Part shown: in pieces, positions 36,217 to 49,985 of the stretch
Position numbering within the stretch: the stretch's first letter is position 1
How the letters are laid out: each line of letters begins with the position of its first letter
Assembly: GCF_964340395.1 (NCBI RefSeq)
Contig: NC_135555.1
Span: forward strand, 19,784,947-19,848,946
DNA: 64,000 bases
Origin: Glandiceps talaboti
Lineage: Eukaryota > Hemichordata > Enteropneusta > Spengelidae
Direction: 5' to 3'
Program-made: the position numbers and the translations under genes
The notes under the pieces: model-generated
What the model saw: the letters and a program-made list of their open reading frames with translations, nothing else
Told to the model about the DNA's origin: nothing
Database searches by the model: none

Positions 36217-38308
36217 ATGGGTCAGAATCAAAGTAAACGCTTCAACAACTTGAAGTTCTCCATTCTGAAGAAGTTTGGACGTGGTCGTAGGTAAGTTCAA
36301 AATAACTTTTCGGTTCGTAACTTTGACTCGACTCTGACTTTTGCTGATAAGCTTACGCGTCTCGTCATATGCACATCAACGGTCAAACTGTGCATCAGGA
36401 AATGGTAGTTGTATTAAATATTATTGCGTTGTTGTTTTTTTCTTCAGGAAAACTGTTGTTGAAACAATCAACCTTCCGTGTAGTCATACTATACATAGGA
36501 GTCCAGGAGATAAGACTAGTTTTGATGACGGGCAGATAGTCGTTGAAAGGAAAACTTCTCCTGTCTCTCAGTGTGAATTAACGATGTACATGTCATCCAG
36601 GACTGTGCTGCCTAATGCAGTGAGTGGAGCAGTCTATGAAAGTGACGTCACTAATTATGCAGTAACCAGTAACCAAGGTAGGACTAGTAATCACGTAATG
36701 AACTTGTCCTGCATGTCAGAATTGTTAAAGAATTTAAAGACACCAGTCGATGGTGATGACAAAGATAGTACTCATCTTAAAGTAACTAATCTAGACCAGT
36801 CGAAAATTCAGTTTATGAAGATTCCTGTAGCTGAGGGTCAAAGGTCAGATGATCGAGTCCTTCGAATTGTGATGGACATCCCCCTAAAGAAAGTTGATAA
36901 ACCCAGCAATGATTGTACGCCAGAAAGTCAGAACTTAAAAAACGATAAATGTATTAATGACAATGATAAAGTAATGAGTAATAGTGAGAGCAGTTACCAT
37001 GGTGATAACGATTCGGATTCTTTTACCACAGTCACAGAAATGTCTAAGTCTTGTAGCTGGTCCATAGGAAGTACTGAAGAAGGGAGTTGTTGTGGATCTA
37101 TTGGCAGTCTCGCAAACTCAGTTACTATCTCATTTCCAGAAAGCATTGAAGGGAGTCCTTCTGGATCCATTGAAACGTTCGGAAACTCAGTTAGTACTAG
37201 TATCTCCTTTGCCGAAAGTATTGAATGGAGTCCTTGGGGATCCATTGAAACTTTCGGAAACTCGGTTAGTGTCTCGACTGCAGAGAGTATTCAAGGGAGT
37301 CCTTGTGGATCCATTGACTCTATCGGAAACCTAACGAATTCCAGAGACACAGTGAGTATAAAGTCTGTAATGGTGAGGAATGACTCCACAACAGTTCTTT
37401 CTGAAGTGAACACAAGTCTGTGGTCTTCAGAAGTTATTGAAAGCACAGTCGTTGGCAAATCACTCGGTGATGACGTCAACGAAATGGTCCGGAAACTACG
37501 CGAACGAAAATCTAAAATTCCAGTGTATACACAGAAACTGGTATTGAGCAAAAGGTCAGTTGGTAGTAAATTCCATAGTAACGAGGAGAACGGTCTGGTT
37601 GGACCAGGAAAAAGGCGTCTTAGCAAAATTCCCACCTTTCAGAATAATCATGTGCAATTGCACGAGACTTTGCGCGATTTAGAAGAAAAGATGGCCAGAC
37701 TTATTAAATCTGTCAACGTGACAAGGAAGTGGTGGAACCCACTGGTGAAGAAAACTTCCCGTGTCCTTCTAAGAGGAAAAGTTTGTAATAAGACATACCC
37801 ATCTGTCAATCATAAACCCACTGATATAAAGAATCAAAGACAAGATGATCAGACATCCCGGAAGATGTTGACAATGAATAACAAACCAAAACAAAAACTG
37901 GTTAAGTTTAACCAGAATGTATGTATGTATGGCAGGATTAGATGTATCAAGGCAAAGAATTGTCTCTGTCATCAAAAAAACACATGTACAGCCAAACCAA
38001 AGGCCACAAATGTTCAGGCGCAAACTTTCCAGGAAGAACCAACTGTTACAGGAACAAGGTGCGTGATGGAAAGATTTCTGACAGATCTCCTTAAATGTGA
38101 TTTGCCAGCTCCATACGACATAAAGAAAATGAACATACAAGGAACACCCGGTGGTATCCCAGAAACTTCCTCCAATTATGCAATGTCCGAAGAAGAGGAA
38201 GACTATATTGCAACACATTCCATATCAAGAACACGATACCAACTCAGAAACACTATAATAGGCCTAACTGTTTATGATACACTAGAGGACATGAGTGTAA
38301 TCATATAA
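36217..38308 (+). CDS. Array gene copy 4: short form with a 157-bp intron, 644 aa
   Basis: Exons 36217-36290 and 36448-38308. The intron has lost more than 300 bp but keeps donor and acceptor, so the phase-2 join still holds. Differences from copy 1: ELTMYMSS for ELTMDMSS, TNYAVTS (one inserted codon), a missing SK in NLDQSKIQF, DKPSND and KFNQNVCMYG. It has three Ser-rich repeats and both SKIP motifs; the second stands in GKRRLSKIPTF, where RRLS is also a PKA-type site. The C-terminus is identical to copy 1 except EEEED for QEEED. Open and probably functional; role unknown. Confidence 0.75.
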
Positions 38309-38684
38309 GTATATGCAACTTTCAATTCCATAACATGTTAGTGACGGCATACCAACGGTGAACTGAGCCTGACAAACATTGTTATAGCTAGTGTAGTTGC
38401 AACTTGCGAAAAGCAACAACGTAACCCACAAAGAGGACAGTTTGACACAGAGAAAGATATCCACATCTACTCAGAGTGGCAATAAGACTGTGGACAAAAT
38501 AACTGTTGTGTGTTCAGATAGATTCACAGTGCCGGTGAAGATGAAATGATGATATGAATTTGAGTCACGATTGAAATACAGGACAAATATTTTGTATCGG
38601 AATGGTGTGTAGACAATATCTGAGTGAATTTGAAGAGACTCAGTTGATATTGAAGGGGAATATATTTAATTTATTTATCATTTT

Positions 38685-38690
38685 AATAAA
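38685..38690 (+). terminator. Poly(A) signal AATAAA, copy 4
   Basis: About 377 bp past the stop codon. Confidence 0.6.
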
Positions 38691-38998
38691 GGTTGTTTTA
38701 AAAGTGTTCTTTCATATCCTATATAGCTTGTTGGTGTTTTTTTTTCAAATTTCAATAATCTGCATAACTAATGATCTTCACCAATTACAAATCTAACAGA
38801 TAGCATAAATCATATGGCAGTTCAGAATGCTGGGTTAGTCTAAAGACTCGTCTTTAACTTTCTAATGTAGAGATCCATCGATACGTCGACAAATGTTATG
38901 GGAAGACCATTTACTATTCGTACTTTGTTTGAATACGAGAAAACGCAAACCTTTTCTGTTATATATGGGGTTTAAAAAGTAAAGAAAAGAAGAAACAT

Positions 38999-39184
38999 AA
39001 ATGGATGGATTGTTGGGTGGGTGGGTGGATGGATGGATTGAGGGAGGGATGCGTGGACGGATATGTGTGTGTATGTGGGGGGGGGGTTAGGTGGGTGGGT
39101 GGATGGGTGGATTAATTGGTGAATGGATTGTTGAGTAGGTGGGTAGGTAGGTAGGTGGGTGGATGGATGGAGGGAGGGAGGGAT
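38999..39184. repeat. GGAT/GGTA minisatellite, unit D
   Basis: Shorter GGTA part than in unit C and nearly identical to unit F. Confidence 0.95.
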
Positions 39185-39375
39185 GCATTCATGCATAACG
39201 GAAATAAAACTCTAAATTCTGTTTCCTACTAATACCATTGCTTTGTTGTCTTGACTTCATCATATATCATCATACCATTCTCCACTTCGAGAATTCAAAC
39301 TAGGTCACATAAGTCGGTTGTCAGGGGCAACATGGTATTTTACAGGGGTACAGTAATGCAAGAAAAAATTAATAT

Positions 39376-39480
39376 CATTGAAAAACAGGAGGATATATAC
39401 CTTGTAGTCGTTGAAAAACAGGAGGATATATACCTTGTAGTCGTTGAAAAACAGGAGGATATATACCTTGTAGTCGTTGG
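39376..39480. repeat. 33-bp tandem repeat, three units
   Basis: Unit TTGAAAAACAGGAGGATATA plus TACCTTGTAGTCG. Three units here, two at 54246-54317 in unit F, and one in units B, C and G. The frames it opens on both strands are artefacts. Confidence 0.9.
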
Positions 39481-41369
39481 ATGACAACAACTCTGGATGC
39501 CGGTGAGGGCGGAGCGACAGAACGTACATGTATCTTACTGGCTTGCACAGAGCTAAAGGACTGCATAAAAGGGTACTCCATGCAGCCTGGGCCCTTCCCT
39601 CCTGTGTAAAGGGATAGGTCAGTTTCTTCGGTCGGGGTGGATTGGTGTGTGGAGGGGGGGGGGCTGTTTTTGAAATTAGCGAGGGTGGTCATCCTGTTTT
39701 GAATGAGTTGGATATGGGGGGAGGGGGTCATTGTGTTTTGGATTTCTATGGAAGAAAATATCCATGAAGTGGCATGACCTTGTCTGAACCATGGAAATTT
39801 TTCATGTCGGAAGGGGTTAATTGTATGCTTTCTATTTCGGATACTACATGTTATTGGCACTAGCTACAAATAATCACATCTCATCAGATTCCAGTTTGTG
39901 TTATACATATAATAGGTATGAGCACCCAATGTTGTCTACAAACATACCAGTGACTTCACTCTATCTACAATAGTTATGCCACTATACTAATGTTACGGAC
40001 ACTAGCTGGCCAATATGCGTCCTCATTTATAACTTACATTAACATTTTAAGAACATATTTCAACCCTATGTGTAAAGAAAAGTTTAATTTCTGATACTGG
40101 TGCTGTCTTGTAAAGCTTGGAATTATTGCCTGAAAGGCTCTGAATAGCCTAAAATTGGCTTTATGTATATAAAAAAAAACCAGGGCTTCTAGGGGGAGAC
40201 CCCCTTGGACCCCCATGAGAGGTGTACATATTCCCATCTCAAGCTTTTCCTCTACTTGTTACTGAAAATATGCTATTAAACTTCTCTATACATATATTTA
40301 CCCTGTGTAATCGCTGATTAGTATGATACTTTCCATTTAGCCACACAGTCCACTCTGAGTCACGATCAAATACCTGTCATGTAAATATTATATATCGGGG
40401 GTGGGGTGGGATGGGGGTGGGGGTTCACTATGTTTTAGAATTATGTGATTTATGTGATAGGGGCCCCCTGGGGTCAGCCTGTTTTCGATTTTACAGAGAG
40501 TGGGGTCAGTGACATTTCGTCGGCCCAATGGAAAAATCCACCGATTCCCCCCCCCGCCGGAAAAACTGACCGGTCCCTTACTGTCGAACGGATACTAGTC
40601 TCATGTACTCGGCTTGATAATGATTTTGCCTGTACTGGCGTCCTCTGAGGTCACTGTCGTAAAGATGATCAACAGGTACGTGTCAGGGCTATAGACAAAT
40701 ACACAGCAATACACCACTTACTGCATGACGAGTTGTTATTTCGCGGTACGGTGGGTAGACTTGCGCGATCATAGAAACAAGCATGTATTTTATCCCTTTC
40801 ATATACAGTTGGCTAAATACGTCAATATTATCGATATATATTGTCGACATTTTATTGTATTCTGATAGAAATGTTCTGATACATATCTCGGGAAACAATT
40901 GCCTGATGACAAGAACTTGTGACTTGTGAATGGCGAAGTTCACCAAAAGAACTGCAATGTGATTGATTGTATTGATTGATACGACGTTTTACTATTGATT
41001 TATACAACTCATTGCATTTAATTATCAACTGTATAACTTTATACTAAATCTTAAAGTCCGGTTTTTCAGGTTCATGTATATATCGCCAGTGTGCCCATTT
41101 TGAGCTGCACTCTAGTGTTCATTAGGAGAATTTGTGACTTCATATCCTCCTAATCATTGAGTTTTTCAATGTCAAGCAATGGTGTGCAATAGTGACCCGG
41201 GTTTACAACCCTACATGTTTGAAGCAAAACATTCAGAAACTGCACTAAAATACCTTAATAGTAATTTATTTATTTATTTATTTACTTATTTATTTGTTTG
41301 TTTAAAAAACAAACAAAAAAACATTGAGGGCAGTCAATTTTTTCCTCCAACAGTCAGCAAAATACCAAC

Positions 41370-41441
41370 GGGCTTGTCCGGGAATTGAACCCGGGACCTC
41401 TCGCACCCAAAGCGAGAATCATGCCACTAGACCAACAAGCC
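41370..41441 (-). tRNA. tRNA-Pro(UGG), unit D/E border
   Basis: Intact 72-base copy with a TTTT terminator eight bases downstream. Confidence 0.95.
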
Positions 41442-42115
41442 GATGACATCCAAGGGAAATCATTGATTTGAATCTTTCACATACTTGGGACCAGGTGTTC
41501 ACATCACTTTCTAAGCAAGTGAGTGCCAGTGGTGTGAACTCTCAAACTAGCTGTTAAAACCTTTGTTTTAGTACCGAGTAATTACTTCACTCTGCTGATT
41601 AAGTCCTTCGAAAAAGGACGAAAGTTTTAGACACAGCAGCTTTCTAAAACTGTTTGTGTTGGAAATTGAAATGTTTACATTACATATGGCTAATACTAAC
41701 TTACATAGAAATCATTGATGTTACGGCACAAGTTATACTTCCAGCGAGTCGACTCCTAATTGCGAAGAAATTGTGTAGCTGGCCATGTATCTGAAAGAAA
41801 AGATGTCCCAGTTGCATCTAGCTCGGTTTACACCGTAAGCTTGATCATTCTGAAATGAAGACGTCAACAGAAATTCCTAGGCTCATACAAAATAGATTAA
41901 TAAACATTTTGGCATGTTCATGTTCTCAGGATGAGTATTTAAGTTTTCAGTAGACTTATATATATAATGTATATATTGCAGTTGGAAAAGATGGGCTATG
42001 AAAATGTGAACAATTACATTTTGTATCTCATACGTGAGCAAGCTTAGTTCAGCCAAAGTTCCTTTGGATGTTGAGTCATTCTACTCCACCGCGTCTTTTC
42101 GAATCATACGTTAGA

Positions 42116-42123
42116 TCACGTGA
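42116..42123. promoter_or_regulatory. E-box TCACGTGA upstream of copy 5
   Basis: Intact palindrome, about 160 bp before the exon 1 ATG. Confidence 0.55.
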
Positions 42124-42283
42124 CCCAAAGCAGCGTGTACAGAACGTATTTTTGGTTTATAGACATGTGTAGGAAAACATTCCAGTTCAGAACACATGAA
42201 ACTTGTGACTTGACTAGTTACGTCTCTGCAGTGAATGAAATTGTATGTATATTGGCTATATTCCGGTGGTTCATCGTACGAAT

Positions 42284-44915
42284 ATGGGTCAGAATCAAAG
42301 TAAACGCTTCAACAACTTGAAGTTCTCCATTCTGAAGAAGTTTGGACGTGGTCGTAGGTAAGTTCAAAATAACTTTTCGATTCGTAACTTTGACTGGACT
42401 CTGAATTTTGCTGATAACCTTACGCGTCTCGTAACACTCAGATGAAATATTGTGAGTCTAAAGGTAGATTAAGAATATTTTCTGATACCAATATTTGATA
42501 TTGTGTTCAAATCTGGGAACAACTACTATAATGAGAGGACACATTTGATGGACAAACGGGCGACTTTGAGGTTAAAAGACAATACTCTCAATTTCAAATG
42601 TACACATCATGGAATACAATTACATGACTTTCCCGCTCACACTTCAATAATTTCTTTTGTTGTCTTCGCCGTTTATCAGTTCTGTTTAGACTAAACCTAT
42701 ACATGTAAGTCTTATCTAGCGCCCTCAACATTTCTTTGATTATTGGTTCAACGGGTAGAATTCTCGTCACATGCACATCAACGGTCGAACTGTGCATCAG
42801 GAAATGGTAGTTGTATTAAATATTATTGTGTTGTTGGTTTTTTTCTTCAGGAAATCTGTTGTTGAAACAATCAACCTTCCGTGTAGTCAAACTATACGTA
42901 GGAGGCCAGGAGGTAAGAGTAGTTTTGATGACGGACAGATAGTCGTTGAAAGGAAGACTTCTCCTCTCTCTCTCTGTGAATTAACGATAGACATGTCATC
43001 CAGGACTGTGCTGCCTAATGCAGTTAGTGGAGAAGTCTATGAAAGTGACGTCACTAATGCAGTAACCAGTAACCAAGGTATGACTAGTAATCACGTATTA
43101 ATGGACTTGTCATGCATGTCAGAATTGTTAAAGAATTTAAAGATACCAGTGGATGGTGATGACAAAGATAGTACTCATCTTAAAATAACAAATCTAGACC
43201 AATCTAAGTCGAAACTTCCGTTTATGAAGATTCCTGTCGCTCAGGGTCAAAGGTCAGATGATCGAGTCCTTCGAATTGTGATGGATATCCCTCTAAAGAA
43301 AGTTGATAACCCCTGCAATGATTGTACGCCAGAAAGTCAGAACTTAAAAATCGATAAATGTATTAATGACAATGATAAAGTAATGAGTAATAATGAGAGC
43401 AGTTACCATGGTGATAACGATTCGGATTCTTTTACCACAGTCACAGAAATGTCTAAGTCTTGTAGCTGGTCCATAGGAAGTACTGAAGAAGGGAGTTCTT
43501 GTGGATCTATTAGCAGTCTCGCAAACTCGGTTACTATCTCATTTGCAGAAAGCATTGAAGGGAGTCCTTCTGGATCCATTGAAACTTTCGGAGACTCAGT
43601 TAGTACTAGTATCTCCTTTGCCGAAAGTATTGAATGGAGTCCTTGGGGATCCATTGAAACTGTCGGAAACTCGGTTAGTGTCTCGACTGCAGAGAGTATT
43701 CAAGGGAGTCCTTGTGGATCCATTGACTCTATCGGAAACTTAACGAATTCCAGAGACACAGTGAGTGTAAAGTCTGTAATGGTGAGGAATGACGTCACAA
43801 CAGTTCTTTCTGAAGTGAACACAAGTCTGTGGTCTTCAGAATTAGTTATTGAAAGCACAGTCGTTGGAAAATCACTCGGTGATGACGTCAACCAAATGGT
43901 CCGGAAACTATGCGAACGAAAATCTAAAATTCCGGTGTATTCACAGAAATTGGTATTGACCAAATACCTTTCAATGACTGCTCGTGGTCATAAGAAAATG
44001 AACTGGCTTACTAAACAATCAAAAGGTGTTCCATCTTTATCTAGATCCAACAGTGTGGGCGCGAGAAAGGGAAAGCACTTGGCAACGGGTAACGTTAGAT
44101 TACTATCCAACGTCGGTGGCGTACATGGCGACGTGAGGAAGAAAAGGTCAGTTGGTAGTAAATTCCATAGTAACGAGGAGAACGGTCGGGTTGGACCAAG
44201 AAAAAGGCATCTTAGCAAAATTCCCATCAGTCAGAATAATCATGTGCAATTGCACGAGACTTTGCGTGATTTGGAAGAAAAGATGGAGAGACTTATTAAA
44301 TCTGTCAACGTCACAAGGAAGTGGTGGAAACCACTGGTGAAGAAAACCTCACGTGTACATCCAAGAAGGGGAAATTACATTGGAAAAGTTTGTAATAAGA
44401 CACACCCATCTGTCAATCATAAACCCACTGATATCAAGAATCAAAGAGAAGATGATGAGACATCCCAGAAGATGTTGACTATCAACATCAAACCAAAACA
44501 AAAACTGGTTAAGTTTAACCCCAATGTATGTATGTATGGCAGGATTAGATGCATCAAGGCAAAGAACTGTCTCTGTCATCAAAAAAACACATGTACAGCC
44601 AAACCAAAGACCACAAATTTTCAGGCGCAAACTTTCCAGGAAGAACCAACTGTTACAGGAACAAGGTGTGTGATGGAAGGATTTTTGACAGATCTCCTTA
44701 AATGTGACTTGCCACCTCCATATGACATAAAGAATATGAACATACAAGGAACACCCAGTGGTATCCCAGAAACTTCCTCCAATTATGCAATGTCCGAAGA
44801 AGAGGAAGACTATATTGCAACACATTCCATATCAAGAACACGATACCAACTCAGAAACACTATTATAGGCCTAACTGTTTATGATACACTAGAGGACATG
44901 AGTGTAATCATATAA
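42284..44915 (+). CDS. Array gene copy 5: long form, 712 aa
   Basis: Exons 42284-42357 and 42851-44915, intron 493 bp, phase 2. It carries the extra segment of about 60 residues seen in copy 2 but only three Ser-rich repeats. Both SKIP motifs are present (RKSKIPVYSQK and RHLSKIPISQN). Private changes include RKSVVETI, QTIRRRPGGKSS, SNHVLMDL, SSELVIES and CVMEGFLTD. The frame is open. Its 3' flank lacks the AATAAA shared by the other copies, so expression may be altered. Confidence 0.75.
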
Positions 44916-45439
44916 GTATTTAAAACGTTTAATTCCATAACATGTCAGTGATGGAATACCAACGGTGAACTGAGCCTGACAAATATTGTTATAGCTAGTG
45001 TAGTTGCAACTTGCGAAAAGCAACGTATATTAATATAACGTAACCCACAAAGAGGACAGTTTGACACATAGAAAGATATCCACATCTACTCAGAGTGCCA
45101 ATAAGACTGTGGACAAAATAACTGTTGTGTGTTCAGATAGATTCACAGTGCCGGTGAAGATGAAATGATGATATGAATTTGAGTCACGATTGAAATACAG
45201 GACAAATATTTTGTATCGGAATGGTGTGTAGACAATATCATAGTGAATTTCAAGAGACTCGGTCGGGTGTGGGTTGGTGGGTGGGGGCTGTTTTTGAAAT
45301 TAGCGAGGGTGGTCATCCTGTTTTGAATGAGTTGGATATGGGGGAAGGGGGTCATTGTGTTTTGGATTTCTATGGAAGAAAAAATCCATGAATTTAGAGT
45401 GGCATGACCGTGTCTGAACCAAGGGAATTTTTCATGTCG

Positions 45440-45653
45440 CACAAACATACGTATTCATATACACTTCCACACTAGTTACAAAACATGTCATGTAAATAAA
45501 AACTCTGGTATTTCACAATCAATTGCTAATATGCTTCACATATATTGCACTTTGCGGCAACAGTTGAAAGTTCCGTAATGGTAAGTAGTATTCATAGATA
45601 GCTTATAAATTCAAAGAATTTAATCTATATTATTCTACACTTCAGTATGATAT
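45440..45653. other. About 214-bp insertion in the unit E spacer
   Basis: The word TTTTTCATGTCG|GAAGGGGTTAATTG, continuous in units C, D, F and G, is split here by unrelated AT-rich sequence. No inverted ends or clear target duplication seen. Confidence 0.6.
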
Positions 45654-47195
45654 GAAGGGGTTAATTGTATGCTTTCTATTTCGGATACTACATGTTATTG
45701 GCACGAGCTACAAATAATCACATCTCATCAGATTCCAGTTTGTATTATACATATAATAGGTATGAGAACCCAATGTTGTCTACAAACATACCAGTGACTT
45801 CACTATATCTACAATAGTTATGCCACTATACCAATGTTACGGACACTAGCTGGCCCATATGCGTCATGCGAAACTCATTTATAACTTGCATTAACATTTT
45901 AAGAACATATTTCAACCCTATGTGTAAAGAAAAGTTTAATTTCTGATACTGGTGCTGTCTTGTAAAGCTTGGAATTATTGCCTGAAAGGCTTTGAATAGC
46001 CTAAAATTGACTATAAGTATTAAAAAAACAACCAGGACTTCTAGGGATAGACAACCTTGGACCCCCATGAGAGGTGACATATTCCCATCTCAAGCTTTCC
46101 CCCTACCTGTTTGATAGTGAAAATATACTATTAAACTTCTCTATACATATATTTACCCTGTGTAATCGCTGATTAGTATGATGCTTTCCATTTAGCCACA
46201 CAGTCCACTCTGAGTAACGATCAAATACCTGTCATGTAAATATTATATATCGGGGGTGGGGTGGGGCCCGGGGGTGGGGGTTCACTATGTTTTAGAATTA
46301 TGTGATTTATGTGATAGGGGCCCCCTGGGGTCAGCCTGTTTTCGATTTTACAGAGAGTGGGGTCAGTGACATTTCGTCGGCCCGATGGAAAAATCCACCG
46401 ACCCCCCCCCCCCGCGGCCGGAGAAACTGACCGGTCCCTTACTGTCGTACGGATACTAGTCTCGTGTACTCGGCTTGATGATGATTTTGTCTGTGCTGGC
46501 GTCCTCTGAGGTCACTGTCGTAAAGATGATCAACAGGTGTCAGGGCTATAGACAAATACACGGCGATACACCACTTACTGCACGATGAGTTGTTATTTCG
46601 CGGTGGGTAGACTTGCGCGATCATAGAAACAAGTGTAATCTTATCCCTTTCATATACAGTTGGCTAAATACGTCAATATTATCGATATTGTCGACATTTT
46701 ATTGTATTCTGATAGAAATGTTCTGATACATATCTCGGGAAACAATTGCCTGATGACAAGAACTTGTGACTTGTGAATGGCGAAGTTCACCAAAAGAACT
46801 GCAATGTGATTGATTTGGTGAAGTTCACAAAAGATTTATACAACTCATTTCATTTAATTATTAATTGTATAACTTTATACTAAATCTTAAAGTCCGATTT
46901 TTCAGGTTCGTGTATATATCGCCAGTGTGCCCATTTTGAGCTGCACTCTAGTGTAACAGTTCATTAATTTGTGACTTCATATCCTCCTAACCTTGAGTTT
47001 TTCAATGTCAAGCAATGGTGTGCAGTAGTGACCCGGGGTTTGCAACCCTACATGTTTGAAGCAAAACATTCAGAAACTGCACTAAAATACCTTAATAGTT
47101 ATTTATTTATTTATTTGTTTGTTTACTTATTTATTTAAAAAACATTGAGGGCAGTCAATTTTTTCCTCCTGCAAAACAGTCAGCAAAATACCAAC

Positions 47196-47267
47196 GGGCT
47201 TGTCCGGGAATTGAACCCGGGACCTCTCGCACCCAAAGCGAGAATCATGCCACTAGACCAACAAGCC
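47196..47267 (-). tRNA. tRNA-Pro(UGG), unit E end
   Basis: Intact 72-base copy with a TTTT terminator eight bases downstream. Confidence 0.95.
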
Positions 47268-47412
47268 GATGACATTCGAAGGAAATCATTGATTTGAATC
47301 TTTCACATACTTGGGACCAGGTGTTCACATCACTTTCTAAGCAAGTGAAAGATGTGAACTCTCAAACTAGCTGTTAAAACCTTTATTTTAGTACGGAGTA
47401 ATTACTTCACTC

Positions 47413-49683
47413 AGATACAGTGACAACGCGCAGTTCTATTGTTAACATATAAATGCCACAAAAAGATCAACTTTGATAAACTTAATCTACAAATTGAAAC
47501 ATTAGAGGGAGCCGGGAGTAGAGGAGATGTCGAAATGGACGTCTCTCGTCACATGTTTTGTCTACCGTCACTGTCGTGACCTCTGACCTACTCACTGACG
47601 TGTGCGAAACACTGAACTTGCTACCGGAACGCGGAACATCTATCTGCCACAGCTCAGAAGCCTGAGTAAACCAAATTTATGGGAGAGGTTGTGATTTTCA
47701 TTTGTTGATGGGTTAAATTAAATGAGTACATGTGTATTTTGATTCCGAAAAAGCTGTGTTAGGGTCCCGGATCTTGTTGCATGATGTTGACAGTGACACA
47801 TGTGAATGTTGGGCACTGAATCAATGCGTAATCACTGGCATGGCTGGCCACTATAGACGGCCGATGCATGTGCGCCCGGTCAGACATGAAGAACGAATTT
47901 GTTGTGCAAATCAGAAAAAATTAATGTGGTATTTACAGAGCATCCCAATTTTGACGTTGTTGATAATTTTAGTTAAAGATTCAAGTTCTGAGTTTCAAGG
48001 ACACCTAATGTCAGCTTTCCGTATCAAGTTAAGTTTACGGTATGTAACTATGCTGACGTCATTTGATATAGCACTGGCAGGACCAAATCATGATACACAG
48101 CCAGTAACGGTTAATTAATAAAAAAATAAATTATTTTAAAGTTTGTTTGACTATTATTTGTAAGTTTTTCGTTCACATTTGGTACTTTTTAAAGGGATTT
48201 TTTTCTTCTTCAAAATGTCATGAATTTGAAGAGGGAATGATAAACACAGCAGTGTACTAACAATTTTAAAAATGAAACAAGTGGTTACAAGTTTAGGATT
48301 TCTCAAAGTTTTTATTCAATCATATGTTCACTGTGACTTATTTTGAAGTTGTTCTTTGTCCTTGTCTGAAAAAAGGGAATTATGAATTTGAGCACTGCTA
48401 TTCATTGATATTCAGATTAAAAATTGTGACTACCTGGCTGTCCAATCTTTCTAAACAATATATAATATACTCTGTAGAAATCTTAATTGCCTTCTTTTTA
48501 TAAGGTGTAATGTGTAGTACACAATTTTCAAAAATAGCTTACTGGGAACTGTTATTATGAATGGCATTTTTTTATGTAGTTAGGTAATGGTCTATACGTA
48601 ATGGAATATCTCAGACCACAGTATCTCTATAGTGGTCTGAGATAATTTATATGAATATTTCATAGACAATAATAATTGACCCCACTCCCTGTCAAATGTC
48701 ACCACTTTTTGCAACCAAGGGGCCTTTGTCCCCACTTGTTGGAAACCTTGGCAGAACACTGCCGTCTACCCCCCCCCCCCCCCCCACCCCCTTTGTTACA
48801 TCAGAGCAGCATGTGTCCTCGTCTTTCATCATGGCTGAAGCCGTTGAGGTTTGATGAGGGACAGGGCTCAAAATTAATACTATCGCGCAGTACATTTAGC
48901 TGCAATGTAATAATAGCTCAGAATATTTCCATCATTTTCAAAATTATGCTTAAAATTGGTAAAAGCCTCATACTGCATTCCTAATTTCTTGAACAGTTTT
49001 TAGCTTTAAATCATTTGTATCATCGGGGAAATGATCGACTCCATAGCGTTTCATGACCCATGACATGCATGATTCCGATGTTTACATTATTACTTTTAAT
49101 TACTTTTAAACAGTACATCCCAAAGGAGTTCTGCGTTCTAGAAATGTTTACATGTTATCTGGTGGATTATTTTGACAAGTTCACGCTGAAGAAAAATGTT
49201 TCATAGAAGTAATGATTTATATAAATGAAAATTCATCTCGCACACTGATGACAATCACGTAAGTGTTTCAAAAAGTTACACACTGAAGTTCAAATTGGAT
49301 AACTTGAAAAAATTGTTAGCGATGTCAATGCCACTTTGATTAATAGGACGAATGTATTAGTACTCCTGATAAAATCATACAATAGTTCATGGCTACAGAT
49401 ATACACCCATCAGGATGATAAGTATTCAATCATCTTCTTACAAAGTTGTTCTACGGACTTGTCAACCTTGCTAAAATGAAGGAAAGAGACTTGTAACAAG
49501 GAATTCAATAAAGAGAAGAGAAAAGAAGTTGTAGAGAGACTGACAGGACAGAAAGGACAGAGAGTAGAACTGAAAAAATACATTTTTTTTTTCTTGCCCC
49601 CTTTTTTTTTTATTTCGCCCGCCCGCCCCACCTGACTTTTCCATTGGAGATGAGAAACAAAAACAAAAAAAACCTCACCCTAA
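47413..49683. other. Unique 2.3-kb block between units E and F
   Basis: No similarity to any unit. Starts at ACTTCACTC|AGATACAG inside the tRNA 3' flank and ends where GTGGTGGAATGGAGTGG unit sequence resumes. It holds a poly-C run (48770-48787) and A/T-rich stretches. A 128-codon plus-strand frame at 47732-48118 has no recognisable motif, and I do not call it a gene. Confidence 0.7.
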
Positions 49684-49737
49684 TAATGTGGTGGAATGGA
49701 GTGGAGTGGAGATATTGACCTTGTTCATCGATCACAA

Positions 49738-49898
49738 CAAATGTCACTGATTTATCATGCATTATCGCGATCGGGGGATATTCCTGATGATGGGCGCACT
49801 ACAGTAACTGATATTGTTACAATATCAGTTACTGTAGTGCGCCCATCATCAGGAATATCCCCCGATCGCGATAATGCATGATAAATCAGTGACATTTG
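49738..49898. repeat. Perfect palindrome, 78-bp arms, 5-bp loop
   Basis: Arms 49738-49815 and 49821-49898 are exact reverse complements around GTTAC. The right arm is normal unit sequence (ATATCAGTTACTGTAGTGCG onward). The left arm is an inverted copy of it placed at the start of unit F, beside the unique block. Confidence 0.97.
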
Positions 49899-49918
49899 AA
49901 CTCTCTGGTTCAGGTAAA

Positions 49919-49920
<2 letters not shown>

Positions 49921-49984
<64 letters not shown>
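49921..49984. repeat. (TG)n microsatellite, unit F
   Basis: Pure TG run at the standard place. Confidence 0.95.

Positions 49985-49985
<1 letters not shown>

Larger units (their letters stand above)
34175..41441 (+). repeat. Tandem unit D
   Basis: Complete unit: (TG)n, gene copy 4, minisatellite, type-II spacer (39190-41340) and a tRNA. It is the closest relative of unit F and shares its short intron and spacer details. I see no further gene in 34175-36040 or 39190-41360. Confidence 0.85.
41442..47412 (+). repeat. Tandem unit E (shortened)
   Basis: The flank between the tRNA and gene copy 5 is deleted at about 41789 (GGCCATG joined to TATCTGAAAGAAAAG), which removes the (TG)n tract. Past the gene, about 1 kb of 3' flank is missing at about 45260, including the AATAAA and the minisatellite. 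A type-II spacer then runs to the next tRNA. Unit sequence ends near 47412. Confidence 0.85.

Noticed and set aside
47732-48118. 128-codon plus-strand ORF in the unique block
   Set aside because: No motif, no splice context, no second copy for comparison; the length is possible by chance in 2.3 kb.
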